Shown piece by piece: positions 32,752-40,817 of a stretch of 64,000 bases of DNA. The position numbers and the translations under genes are program-made. This DNA is from Streptomyces sp. YIM 121038 (GTDB lineage Bacteria; Actinomycetota; Actinomycetes; Streptomycetales; Streptomycetaceae). Numbering within the stretch: position 1 is the first letter of the stretch; each line of letters opens with the position of its first letter. Location of the stretch: NCBI RefSeq assembly GCF_006088715.1, contig NZ_CP030771.1, positions 1,364,001 to 1,428,000 on the forward strand, in the 5' to 3' direction. A model generated the notes under the pieces. It worked only from the letters and a program-made list of their open reading frames with translations, had not been told where the DNA came from and ran no database searches.

Positions 32752-35673
32752 TCACAGCGCCTCGCGCAGCAGCTGCACCGGGTGCCACGCGGTGCGCTCC
32801 GTGCCGTGGAAGATCTGCTGGCGGCACGAGGCGCCCGTGGCGACCACGACGGTGTCGGCGGACGCGGCCCGCACGGCGGGGAAGAGACGGTCGGCTCCCA
32901 CGGTCATCGAGAGGTCGTAGTGCTCGGACTCGAAGCCGAAGGAGCCGGCCATGCCGCAGCAGCCCGCGTCCAGTTCGGTGACCTCCACTCCGGGGATGCG
33001 GCGCAGCAGCGCCATGGTGGCCGCCGTGCCGACCTCCGCCTTCTGGTGGCAGTGGCCGTGGTAGAGGAGGGTGCGCCCGCTCAGCCAGGAGTCGGGGCGC
33101 AGGGTGAGGCGGCCGTCGTCGACGGCGTCGCCGAGCAGTTCCTCGAGCTGCTTCACCCGTGCCGTGACCGCCTCGCGGGCCGAGTCGCGGGGCAGCAGCG
33201 CCTTGTGCTCGTCGCGCAGGGTCATCAGGCAGGACGGTTCGCAGCCGGTGATGGGGGCGTCGGCCGGGGTGGTCTCGGTGAGGCGGTGGACCAGCTGGAA
33301 GGCCTTGTCGCTCGCGTCGTCCAGGAGGCCCTTGGACAGGCTGGCCCGGCCGCAGCAGCCGCCGCTCTCCAGGTGCACGTTCCACCCGGCGTGTTCGAGG
33401 AGCTCCACGGCCGCCTGCCCGATCTCCGGCTCGGTGTACGTGGTGAAGGAGTCGGCGAGCAGCACGACCGTGCCCTGGGTGGTCGTCGCGGCGGGCGTGC
33501 GGCGGCCGAACCAGCGCACCAGGTTGCGGCGGGCGTAACGCGGCAGCGGGCGGTGGCGGGTGATGCCGAGGGTGCGCTCCAGGAGGCGGCGCAGGAGCGG
33601 GAGGCGGCCGGGCAGGTTGGAGAGCGGGGCGGTGGCCGAGCCGAGGCGGTTGAGGGTGCGGATCGCCCCGAAGGTCCGGGAGCGCAGCGGGATCCCGTGC
33701 TCGTCGTGGTGGTGGGCGAGGGCCTCCGCCTTCAGTGAGGCCATGTCCACGCCGAGGGGGCACTCGCTCTTGCACGCCTTGCACATCAGGCACAGGTCGA
33801 GGACCTCGTGCAGCCGCTCGTCGCCGAGCGCGGCGTGCGGGTCGGGTGCCGAGAGGGCCTGGACGAGGGCGCCGGCGCGGCCGCGCGTGGAGTCCTCCTC
33901 GTTGCGCGTGGCCATGTAGGAGGGGCACATGGCGCCGGTGCCGGACTTGCGGCACAGACCGATGTTCATGCAGCGGTCGGCGGCCGCGCGCATCCCGCCC
34001 GCCACCTCGAAGTCGAGCCGGGTGCGCAGACCGGGCGCGGGCGGCAGCGCCGCGTCGCGCAGGTGCTCGGTCATGGCGGGGGCGTCGACGATCTTGCCGG
34101 GGTTGAGCCGGTCGTCCGGGTCGAAGAGGCCCTTGACCTGGCGCATGGCCTCGTACAGGGCGTCGCCGAACAGCTCGCGGTTGAACTCGCTGCGGGCCAG
34201 GCCGTCGCCGTGCTCGCTGGAGTTGACCCCGCCGTACTCGGTGACGAGGTCCTTGATCTCCTCGGCGACCTCGCGCATGGTCCTGCGCTGCTCGGGGTCG
34301 GTGACGTCGAGGAACGGGCGGATGTGCAGACAGCCCACCGAGCAGTGGCCGTAGAAGCCCGCGGTGAGGCCGTGCCGGTCGAGGACCTTCTTCAGCCGGG
34401 CGGTGTACGCGGGCAGGTGGACGGGGTCGACGGCGGTGTCCTCGATGAACGCCAGGGGCCGCTTGGTGCCCTCGCTCGCGGCCATGAGCAGCCCGAGGCT
34501 CGACTTGCGGACCTTCATCAGGGCCGTCCGGTCGGCGGCGGTGACGGCCCTGAGCGTGTGGTAGCCGTGGCCGTGCCGCTTCCACAGGGCCGTCAACCGG
34601 TCCAGGCTGCCGAGCAGTTCGCGCTCGTCGTCGCCGGTGAACGACACGAAGAGCAGCGCGTCCGGGTCGCCTTCGAGGACCGTGGAGAGGGAGGCGTACT
34701 CGATCTTCTGCCGGGACAGGTCGAGGATCGTGCGGTCCATCAGCTCGACGGCCGCCGGGTCGCAGGCGAGCGCGTCCTGGGTGGCCTCGATGGCCCCGGC
34801 GACCGAGGTGAAGTGGCCGACGGCGAAGACCGTGTGCGCCGGTTTCGGTACGAGGTCCACGAGCGCCCGGGTGGTGACGGCCAGGGTGCCTTCGGAGCCG
34901 ACGACGAACTTCGCCAGGTCGAAGGGGGTGTCCTCGCGGGCGAGCCGGTCCAGGCGGTAGCCGCCCGCGCGCCGCCAGTGCTGCGGGAAGCCGTCGGCGA
35001 TGGCGTCGGCGTGGGCGGCGACGAGCCGGGGCAGTTCGCGGTGGATGCGGCCGTCCAGGGTGTCGAGCCCGGCGCGGCTCGCGTGTTCCCCGGCGGTGAG
35101 CGGCGCCAGATGCGCGCTCGTCGCGTCGGAGAGCACCACGTCCAGGGCGCGCACGTGGTCGATGGTCATGCCGTAGCGCAGGGAGCCGCTGCCCGCCGAG
35201 TTGTTGCCGATCATGCCGCCGACGGTGGCGCGGTTGCTGGTGGAGGTGTCGGGGCCGAACATCAGGCCGTGCGGGGCGGCGGCGCGGTTCAACTGGTCCT
35301 GGACGACGCCCGGTTCGACGAGGGCGGTGCGGCCCTCCGGTTCGAGCGCGACGATGCGGCGCATGTGGCGGGAGAGGTCGAGGACGATGCCGGGCCCGGT
35401 GGTCTGCCCGGCGAGGCTCGTCCCGGCGCCGCGCGGCACGACGGACACGCCGTGCTCGACGGCCGCGGCGACGGCGGCCCGCACGTCGTCGGCGTGCCGG
35501 GGGAAGACGACGCCGAGCGGGGTGATGGCGTACATGCTGGCGTCGCGGGCGAACAGATGGCGGCTCACGGAGTCGAAGCGGACCTCGCCGTCGAGGTCGG
35601 CGCCGAGCCGCTGGGCGAGTTCACCGCCGAGCTCGGCACGCTCGGCCTCCGTGCTCTCGATGCTGGATGTCAT
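32752..35673 (-). CDS. FAD-binding and 4Fe-4S oxidoreductase (D-2-hydroxyacid dehydrogenase, YdiJ/Dld-like)
   Basis: The product is 973 aa, a single-chain fusion. It starts with a VAO/PCMH-type FAD domain: VSVVPRGAGTSLAGQTTGPGIV and ATVGGMIGNNSAGSGSLRYG, followed by the FAD-oxidase C domain. The 4Fe-4S region has CMNIGLC...CPSY and CLMCKACKSECP. Two C-terminal CCG domains (GGCCGRASLSKG and GCCGMAGSFGFE) follow. This layout is that of membrane-peripheral 2-hydroxyacid dehydrogenases feeding electrons to quinone. The aminotransferase upstream suggests glycolate, lactate or hydroxyglutarate-type substrates. The ATG has GGAG 8 bp upstream. Confidence 0.9.
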   Translation of the reverse strand: MTSSIESTEAERAELGGELAQRLGADLDGEVRFDSVSRHLFARDASMYAITPLGVVFPRHADDVRAAVAAAVEHGVSVVPRGAGTSLAGQTTGPGIVLDLSRHMRRIVALEPEGRTALVEPGVVQDQLNRAAAPHGLMFGPDTSTSNRATVGGMIGNNSAGSGSLRYGMTIDHVRALDVVLSDATSAHLAPLTAGEHASRAGLDTLDGRIHRELPRLVAAHADAIADGFPQHWRRAGGYRLDRLAREDTPFDLAKFVVGSEGTLAVTTRALVDLVPKPAHTVFAVGHFTSVAGAIEATQDALACDPAAVELMDRTILDLSRQKIEYASLSTVLEGDPDALLFVSFTGDDERELLGSLDRLTALWKRHGHGYHTLRAVTAADRTALMKVRKSSLGLLMAASEGTKRPLAFIEDTAVDPVHLPAYTARLKKVLDRHGLTAGFYGHCSVGCLHIRPFLDVTDPEQRRTMREVAEEIKDLVTEYGGVNSSEHGDGLARSEFNRELFGDALYEAMRQVKGLFDPDDRLNPGKIVDAPAMTEHLRDAALPPAPGLRTRLDFEVAGGMRAAADRCMNIGLCRKSGTGAMCPSYMATRNEEDSTRGRAGALVQALSAPDPHAALGDERLHEVLDLCLMCKACKSECPLGVDMASLKAEALAHHHDEHGIPLRSRTFGAIRTLNRLGSATAPLSNLPGRLPLLRRLLERTLGITRHRPLPRYARRNLVRWFGRRTPAATTTQGTVVLLADSFTTYTEPEIGQAAVELLEHAGWNVHLESGGCCGRASLSKGLLDDASDKAFQLVHRLTETTPADAPITGCEPSCLMTLRDEHKALLPRDSAREAVTARVKQLEELLGDAVDDGRLTLRPDSWLSGRTLLYHGHCHQKAEVGTAATMALLRRIPGVEVTELDAGCCGMAGSFGFESEHYDLSMTVGADRLFPAVRAASADTVVVATGASCRQQIFHGTERTAWHPVQLLREAL

Positions 35674-35724
35674 ACGACACGCTCCGGGGGCGAAGGGAGT
35701 ACGGGGACTTGCGAGGGGGGACGG

Positions 35725-35753
35725 CGCGGGTCCGCCGGTGTGGCGGACCCGCG
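35725..35753 (-). terminator. Hairpin between aminotransferase and FAD/Fe-S oxidoreductase genes
   Basis: A perfect 12-bp stem (CGCGGGTCCGCC and complement) with a 5-nt GGTGT loop lies between the aminotransferase stop and the oxidoreductase start. It would attenuate read-through into the oxidoreductase. Confidence 0.65.
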
Positions 35754-35763
35754 CCCGGAGGGG

Positions 35764-35841
35764 GGCTCAGGCCGTGCGCAGGGGGTCGAGCCCCGCGCCG
35801 GGGGTGGCTCAGGCCATGCGGAGGTAGTCGAGCCCGGCGGC
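35764..35841. repeat. Tandem duplication of the aminotransferase 3' end
   Basis: Copies at 35764-35799 and 35806-35841 (offset 42 bp) match at 30 of 36 positions. The second is the real gene end (LDYLRMA and stop); the first, downstream of the stop, still reads LDPLRTA and stop. It is therefore a fossil of a duplicated C-terminus. Confidence 0.7.
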
Positions 35842-36975
35842 GAGCCCCTCGGAACCGACCGCGATCCCGGCGAGCTCCAGGCCCATCTGCACCCCGGCGA
35901 GGGTCCCGGCGAGGGTGAGGTCGTTGAAGTGACCGAGGTGGCCGATGCGGAAGACCTTGCCCGCGAGCCGCCCGAGGCCCGTGCCGAGCGACATGTCGAA
36001 GCGCTCCAGGACGATCTTCCGTACGGCGTCGGCGTCCTGGCCGTCCGGCAGGAGCACGGCGGTCAGCGATCCCGAGTGCTCCCGGTCGTCGGCGCACAGC
36101 ACGTCGAGTCCCCAGCCGCGCACGGCGGCCCGGGTGGCGGCGGCGTGCCGGGCGTGCCGCGCCCAGACCTGTTCGATGCCCTCCTCCGCGAGCATGCGCA
36201 GGGCCTCCTCCAGGCCGTAGAGGAGGTTGGTGGCGGGCGTGTACGGGAAGAACCCGGCGGCGTTCGCGTCGAGGATCGGCGCCCAGTCCCAGTACGACCT
36301 GGGCAGCCGGGCGGTGCGGGACGCCTCGACCGCCTTGGGGCTGACCGCGTTGAAGCCGAGGCCGGGCGGCAGCATGAGGCCCTTCTGCGAGCCGGTCACG
36401 GTCACGTCGACGCCCCACGCCTCGTGGTGGTACTCGATCGAGGCGAGCGAGGAGACGGTGTCGACCAGGAGCAGGGCGGGGTGCCCGGTGGCGTCCAGGG
36501 CGGCACGGATCTCCGGCACGCGGCTCGTGACGCCGGTCGAGGTCTCGTTGTGCACCACGCAGACGGCCTTGATCCGGTGGGCCAGGTCGGCGGTGAGGAG
36601 GTCGGCGGCGGCCTCGGGCGAGGCGCCGTGCCGCCAGTCGCCGGGCACGAACTCCACCTCCAGGCCGAGGGATTCGGCCATGTCCCGCCACAGCGTGGCG
36701 AAGTGGCCGGTCTCGAAGCACAGCACGCGGTCGCCCGGGCTGAGCGTGTTGACCAGGGCCGCCTCCCAGGCGCCGGTGCCCGACGACGGATAGACGACCA
36801 CCGGGGACGTCGTGCCGAACACGGGCTTGAGGCCGTCGAGCACCCGGCGGGTGAGCTCGGCGAACTCGGGGCCCCGGTGGTCGAGGGTGGGTGCGGCCAT
36901 GGCGCGCAGAACGCGGTCGGGAACGTTGGTGGGTCCGGGAATCTGCAGAAAGTGACGGCCGGTCCTGACGGTCAT
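35809..36975 (-). CDS. Alanine-glyoxylate/serine-glyoxylate-type aminotransferase (class V, PLP)
   Basis: The product is 388 aa. It opens with HFLQIPGPTNVPDRVLRAM, has SSGTGAWEAAL, the PLP-ring Asp172 in LLVDTVSSLAS, the Schiff-base Lys198 in TGSQKGLMLPPGL and the C-terminal FRIGHLGHFNDL. The family transaminates glyoxylate to glycine with Ser or Ala as donor. With the 2-hydroxyacid dehydrogenase downstream, the IclR regulator divergent and the dicarboxylate carrier nearby, glyoxylate or related C2-C3 metabolism is likely. The ATG at 36975 is chosen over 37107, which has no site and crosses the operator. Confidence 0.9.
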   Translation of the reverse strand: MTVRTGRHFLQIPGPTNVPDRVLRAMAAPTLDHRGPEFAELTRRVLDGLKPVFGTTSPVVVYPSSGTGAWEAALVNTLSPGDRVLCFETGHFATLWRDMAESLGLEVEFVPGDWRHGASPEAAADLLTADLAHRIKAVCVVHNETSTGVTSRVPEIRAALDATGHPALLLVDTVSSLASIEYHHEAWGVDVTVTGSQKGLMLPPGLGFNAVSPKAVEASRTARLPRSYWDWAPILDANAAGFFPYTPATNLLYGLEEALRMLAEEGIEQVWARHARHAAATRAAVRGWGLDVLCADDREHSGSLTAVLLPDGQDADAVRKIVLERFDMSLGTGLGRLAGKVFRIGHLGHFNDLTLAGTLAGVQMGLELAGIAVGSEGLAAGLDYLRMA

Positions 36976-36998
36976 CGCGCGAATCTCCCCTCCACACT

Positions 36999-37017
36999 TG
37001 TGCCGTGAGGCGGCACA
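36999..37017. promoter_or_regulatory. Candidate IclR operator between aminotransferase and iclR
   Basis: TGTGCCG and CGGCACA form a perfect 7-bp inverted repeat with a 5-bp spacer. A third CGGCACA half-site follows at 37031-37037. The position 24 bp upstream of the aminotransferase start fits regulation by the divergent IclR gene. Confidence 0.6.
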
Positions 37018-37176
37018 GCGTATCGTGATGCGGCACAGTGGAGCATAGGGGCGACGGCTGACGACGGTCAACGGTGCTGCCGCACGCCGCCGTTGAGGCC
37101 GGCCCATGCGCCACCCTGGGGGCGGGCCGACGCGGAGCCCGCCGGGCGCACCGACACCAGACCTTCGGGGGAACCC

Positions 37177-37935
37177 ATGCAGAACGTCCTCAACACCCTG
37201 CGCGTCCTGGAGGAGTTGGCGACGCGCCAGCCCGTCGGGGTCGCCGAGCTCGCGCGGGCCATGGAGCTGCCGAAGAGCACCGTGCAGCGCGCGCTCGGCA
37301 CGCTGCGCACCGCGGGCTGGATCAGACAGACGGGCACCCCGCCCACGCGCTGGACCCTCACCACGAAGGCGCTGCTGGTCGGGCGGCAGGCCACGGGCGA
37401 GCTGGGGCTACGGGACGTGGCGGTGCCGGTGATGGAGGAGCTGCGCCGCGCGGTCGACGAGACGGTGCACCTGGCGGTGCCGGAGGGCGACCGGGTCGTC
37501 CTGGTCGAGCGCCTGGAGACGGCCCAGCCGGTGCGGATCGTGCTCCCGCTCGGCCAGCACCTGTCGGGCCACGCGTCCGCCAACGGCAAGGCCATCCTCG
37601 CGGCCCGCTCCCCCGAGGCCGTCGACCGGTACGTCGCGGACGGCCTGACCCGGTTCACCGAGGCCACGATCGACGACCCGGACGCGCTGCGCGCCGAACT
37701 GGCCGCGACCCACGCCCGCGGCTACGCGCTCAACGAGGGCGAGTGGCGCACCGACGTCGCGGCGGTGGCCGCGGCGATCCTCGGCCCGGACGGCACGCCC
37801 GTGGCCAGCATGAGCGTCAATCTGCCCGCCAGCCGCTGCGACCGAAAGCGCCTGGACGACCTGGGCGTTCACGTGCGGGCCGCGGCCCGCGAGATCAGTG
37901 CGGCACTCGGATACGAGGAGCCCCGTACCGCCTGA
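37177..37935 (+). CDS. IclR family transcriptional regulator
   Basis: The product is 252 aa. The N-terminal winged helix is VLNTLRVLEELATRQPVGVAELARAM with recognition helix PKSTVQRALGTLR. The C-terminal effector domain has ETVHLAVPEGDRVVLVERL and SANGKAILA. The ATG at 37177 has CGGGGG upstream; the frame extends to 37093 without a site. It is divergent from the aminotransferase operon and followed by the carrier gene. Candidate operators flank both, so it probably coordinates uptake and catabolism of a small hydroxy- or dicarboxylic acid. Confidence 0.9.
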   Translation: MQNVLNTLRVLEELATRQPVGVAELARAMELPKSTVQRALGTLRTAGWIRQTGTPPTRWTLTTKALLVGRQATGELGLRDVAVPVMEELRRAVDETVHLAVPEGDRVVLVERLETAQPVRIVLPLGQHLSGHASANGKAILAARSPEAVDRYVADGLTRFTEATIDDPDALRAELAATHARGYALNEGEWRTDVAAVAAAILGPDGTPVASMSVNLPASRCDRKRLDDLGVHVRAAAREISAALGYEEPRTA

Positions 37936-37999
37936 GGACCGCGAGGACGGCGCGCCCGCACCGCTCGAACGCCCGTGAAAGCGATGTCCGCGCACCCCC

Positions 38000-38028
38000 T
38001 TGACGGGCCGTGACACCCGTCACATACT
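38000..38028 (+). promoter_or_regulatory. Candidate promoter of the MatC-type carrier
   Basis: TTGACG (38000-38005), 17-bp spacer, CATACT (38023-38028). The spacer includes a small GTGAC-ACCC-GTCAC dyad. Confidence 0.6.
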
Positions 38029-38045
38029 CGCCAACGTCGCCCTGC

Positions 38046-38066
38046 GAGTTCCGCATAGCGGAACTC
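38046..38066. promoter_or_regulatory. Perfect palindromic operator downstream of the carrier promoter
   Basis: Arms GAGTTCCGC and GCGGAACTC are perfectly complementary around an ATA centre. It starts 18 bp after the -10 box, suited to repression by the neighbouring IclR protein. TTCCGC-n-GCGGAA sites are typical of IclR-family regulators. Confidence 0.7.
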
Positions 38067-38235
38067 AGAGTCCGTGCTGCGGATATCCAGGCCCGGTGTG
38101 CCCGTCATCTCACACGCCCTACGACGCTCAAGACCACCCCGCTCAGCTCCATGACGCCCCGGAGTCGCATCCGCACGTCCACGCACGTGACCCTCCATCC
38201 GCTACTCGGCCGCAGTCCGAAGGCGAGGACGTGTC

Positions 38236-39633
38236 ATGACAGACCATCTCATCGCGATCGGCGCATTGGTGCTTGTCTTCGCCATCGCCACCTTCACCTC
38301 CGTCCACATGGGAGCGCTCGCGCTCGTCGCGGCGTTCGCCGTCGGCTCCACCGTCGCCGGCGAGAACGCCGACGACGTCTTCGGGGGCTTCCCCGGGGAC
38401 CTCTTCGTCGTCCTCGTGGGCGTGACTTTCCTGTTCGCCGTCGCCAAGAACAACGGCACCATCGAATGGCTCGTCCACGCCGCGACCAAGGCTGTGGGCG
38501 GCCGCATCGCCCTCATCCCCTGGGTCATGTTCCTCATCACCGCCGCGCTCACCGCGGTCGGAGCCGTGGTGCCCGCGGCGGTCGGCGTCATCGCCCCCAT
38601 CGGCATGAGCCTGTGCGCCCGCTACGGCATCCGCCCGCTGCTCATGGGGCTGCTCGTGGCCAACGGGGGCTGCGCGGGCGGCTTCTCGCCCGCCAGCGTC
38701 TACGGCTCCATCACCAACGGCGTGGTCGAGCACAACGACCTGCCGAGCAGTCCGGCGCTCCTGTTCGCCATGACGTTCCTGTTCAGCGTGGCGCTCAGCG
38801 TCGTCGCGTACTTCATGTTCGGCGGGCGGCAGCTGCTCGGGCGGCGCGCACAGGACACCGAGACGGCGGACGGCGCCGCGACGGGCGGATCCGCCGGGCC
38901 CGACAGCGCCGTCGGCCCTGCCGGGCCCGGGGGCGCCTCGCCGGGCCCCGTCGGCACCGCACCCCGAGGTACGGCACCCGCGGGCGGCACCGCCACCGCG
39001 ACGGTCGCACTCGCGAAGCCGGTCGTGGCGCCCGGCCTCGACGTCTCCCGTTCCCTGACCCTGCTCGGGCTGCTCGGCATGGTCGCGGGCGCGCTCTTCT
39101 GGGAGTGGAACGTCGGGCTCATGGCCCTGACCGTCGTGGTCGTCCTCACCCTGGTGGACCCCGACGCCGCCAAGGGGGCCGTCGACCGCTGCGCCTGGTC
39201 CACCGTGCTCCTCGTCTGCGGCGTCGTCACCTTCGTCGGCGTCATGGAGCGCATGGGCACCATCGAGTGGCTCGGTGACAGCGTCGCCAAGATCGACTCG
39301 CCGCTCCTGGGCGCCCTGCTGATCTGCGTCGTCGGCGCCGTGGTCTCCGCCTTCGCCTCCACCACCGGCATCCTCGGCGCCCTCATCCCCCTCGCCGTCC
39401 CCTTCCTGATGGACGGTCAGGTCAGCGCCATCGGCCTCATCATCGCCCTGGCCATCTCGTCCTCGGTGGTCGACTCCTCCCCGCTCTCCACCAGCGGGGC
39501 CCTGGTCACCGCCAACGCCCCCGAGGAACAGCGCCCCCAGATCTTCAGCGCCCTGATGCGCTGGGGCATGTCGATGACGCTCGTCGCCCCGCTCGCGACG
39601 TGGGCGCTGTTCGTGATCCCGGGGCAGGTCTGA
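38236..39633 (+). CDS. MatC-like dicarboxylate carrier/SLC13-type permease
   Basis: The product is 465 aa with about 12-13 hydrophobic helices in two halves, separated by a cytoplasmic Gly/Pro/Ala linker (residues of about 215-270). The N-terminal half matches the MatC_N dicarboxylate carrier domain (LIAIGALVLVFAIATFTSVHMG, VPAAVGVIAPIGMSL, NGGCAGGFSPASVYG). The C-terminal half has SSSVVDSSPLSTSGALVTANAP, a re-entrant-loop type signature of the ion transporter superfamily. Malonate, succinate or a related acid is the likely substrate. It lies downstream of an IclR-type promoter/operator. Confidence 0.85.
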   Translation: MTDHLIAIGALVLVFAIATFTSVHMGALALVAAFAVGSTVAGENADDVFGGFPGDLFVVLVGVTFLFAVAKNNGTIEWLVHAATKAVGGRIALIPWVMFLITAALTAVGAVVPAAVGVIAPIGMSLCARYGIRPLLMGLLVANGGCAGGFSPASVYGSITNGVVEHNDLPSSPALLFAMTFLFSVALSVVAYFMFGGRQLLGRRAQDTETADGAATGGSAGPDSAVGPAGPGGASPGPVGTAPRGTAPAGGTATATVALAKPVVAPGLDVSRSLTLLGLLGMVAGALFWEWNVGLMALTVVVVLTLVDPDAAKGAVDRCAWSTVLLVCGVVTFVGVMERMGTIEWLGDSVAKIDSPLLGALLICVVGAVVSAFASTTGILGALIPLAVPFLMDGQVSAIGLIIALAISSSVVDSSPLSTSGALVTANAPEEQRPQIFSALMRWGMSMTLVAPLATWALFVIPGQV

Positions 39634-39932
39634 GGGATGGCGGCGCCGTGTGGTCAACCGTGCGCCCGCTGGGCGTTCTTGGGCAGCGGCCCGACGCAGA
39701 GAGGCCCGAGGCCGCGAGGCTCTCGGTCCGTCTGCGTCACGCCGTCCGCGCGATCGTGCTCGACGAGGCCGTTCGGCCCGTGACCAGGGGCCGGTCGCAC
39801 GGTCCGCGGAGTGCGGCGCGGTCGCGACGGGCGTCCGGCCGCGGCTCGCGTCCACGCGGAGCGGCCCCGGACCGCCGGAGGAACATCCGGCGGCCCGGGG
39901 CCGGGGCGCGCCGCCCGGCGCGGGCGGCGGGC
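39634..39932. other. Intergenic region with cysteine-hydrolase terminator
   Basis: 299 bp between convergent genes. Apart from the hairpin at 39864-39901, I see no gene or regulatory element. Confidence 0.5.
39864..39901 (-). terminator. Hairpin after the cysteine hydrolase gene
   Basis: Arms GCCCCGGACCGCCGG and CCGGCGGCCCGGGGC pair at 14 of 15 positions around an 8-nt loop, 31 bp beyond the stop codon. Confidence 0.7.
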
Positions 39933-40556
39933 TCAGTCGCGGAGGTCCTCCACGGTGGGCACGACCACGCCGAACAGATCGGTGACGGTGGTCAGGGCGG
40001 CGTCCTGAAGGGCGGCGGCGGGCAGGACCGTGCCGTCCGGGGCGGCGAGCGCCCGCGTGGCGGTCGCCTCGGCGACGACGGTGGGCCGGTAGCCGAGGGT
40101 GAAGGCGCCCTGGGCGGTGAACGCGACGCACATGTGGGTCATGAACCCGGCCAGCACGAGGTCGCGGCCCTCGCCCGGTTCGACGCCCGCGTCGCGCAGG
40201 ACCTGCTCCAGGTCGGTGGCGTGGAAGGCGTTGGGGACCTGCTTGACCACGACGGGCTCCCCGGCCACGGGGGCGACCTCGTCGCTGATCGACCCGATGT
40301 GGGCGCGGATGTCGTACGGAGTGCCCGCACCGCCGTCGTTGACGACGTGCACGACCGGGACGCCCGCGGCGCGGGCGCGCTCCAGGAGCCGGGCGCCCGC
40401 CGCGAGGGCCTTCTCGGCGCCGTCCAGGGTCATGACGCCGGTGCGGTAGGTGTTCTGGAAGTCGATCATTATCAGGGCGGACTCGCCGAGGCGGGGCGGC
40501 TGGTTGTCCAGGCCGATCACGTCGCGCAGGGTCGTGGCGGGGTGAGTCGTGCTCAT
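39933..40556 (-). CDS. Cysteine hydrolase, isochorismatase family
   Basis: The product is 207 aa. The triad is Asp32 (ALIMIDFQNTY), Lys105 (VVKQVPNAF) and Cys143 (FMTHMCV), with the cis-peptide region before the Cys. A catalytic Cys points to amidohydrolase activity (nicotinamidase, N-carbamoylsarcosine amidase, or similar) rather than the Asp-Lys-Gly isochorismate hydrolases. It lies downstream of the GlxA-type regulator on the same strand, 260 bp away across the repeat array, and GlxA regulators often control such hydrolases. Confidence 0.85.
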   Translation of the reverse strand: MSTTHPATTLRDVIGLDNQPPRLGESALIMIDFQNTYRTGVMTLDGAEKALAAGARLLERARAAGVPVVHVVNDGGAGTPYDIRAHIGSISDEVAPVAGEPVVVKQVPNAFHATDLEQVLRDAGVEPGEGRDLVLAGFMTHMCVAFTAQGAFTLGYRPTVVAEATATRALAAPDGTVLPAAALQDAALTTVTDLFGVVVPTVEDLRD

Positions 40557-40670
40557 CAGGGAGCCTTTCTTCTGGTTTTCGGGCGGGGCAGGGCAGGCCG
40601 AGGCCGCGGCCCGGCGTCCGCGCCGATGGATGGGTGGAGAAATGGAGAGGAGGGGAGGGGAAGGAGGCGG

Positions 40671-40817
40671 TCAGGCGGTTCCGCCCGGACGCGGCCAGGC
40701 GGTTCTGGTCCGAGCGCGGTCAGGCGGTCCGGCCAGGACGCGGTCAGGCGGTTCTGGTCCGAGCGCGGTCAGGCGGTCCGGCCAGGACGCGGTCAGGCGG
40801 TCCGGCCGGGACGCGGT
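40671..40817. repeat. 24/25-bp tandem array copied from the GlxA gene 3' end
   Basis: Six units start at 40672, 40696, 40721, 40745, 40770 and 40794, each opening CAGGCGGT. Two versions alternate: A (24 bp, continuing CCGGCCAGGACGCGGT) and B (25 bp, TCTGGTCCGAGCGCGGT). The B-A pair is itself duplicated (49 bp). The gene's own last codons and stop (40817-40840) form the seventh copy, so each unit repeats the complement of ...ACCGCCTGA. It is non-coding and lies between regulator and hydrolase. Confidence 0.85.

Larger units (their letters stand above)
37936..38235. other. Intergenic control region of the carrier gene
   Basis: 300 bp without a gene. It contains a promoter at 38000-38028 and a perfect palindromic operator at 38046-38066. 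Nothing else is recognised before the carrier ATG. Confidence 0.5.
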
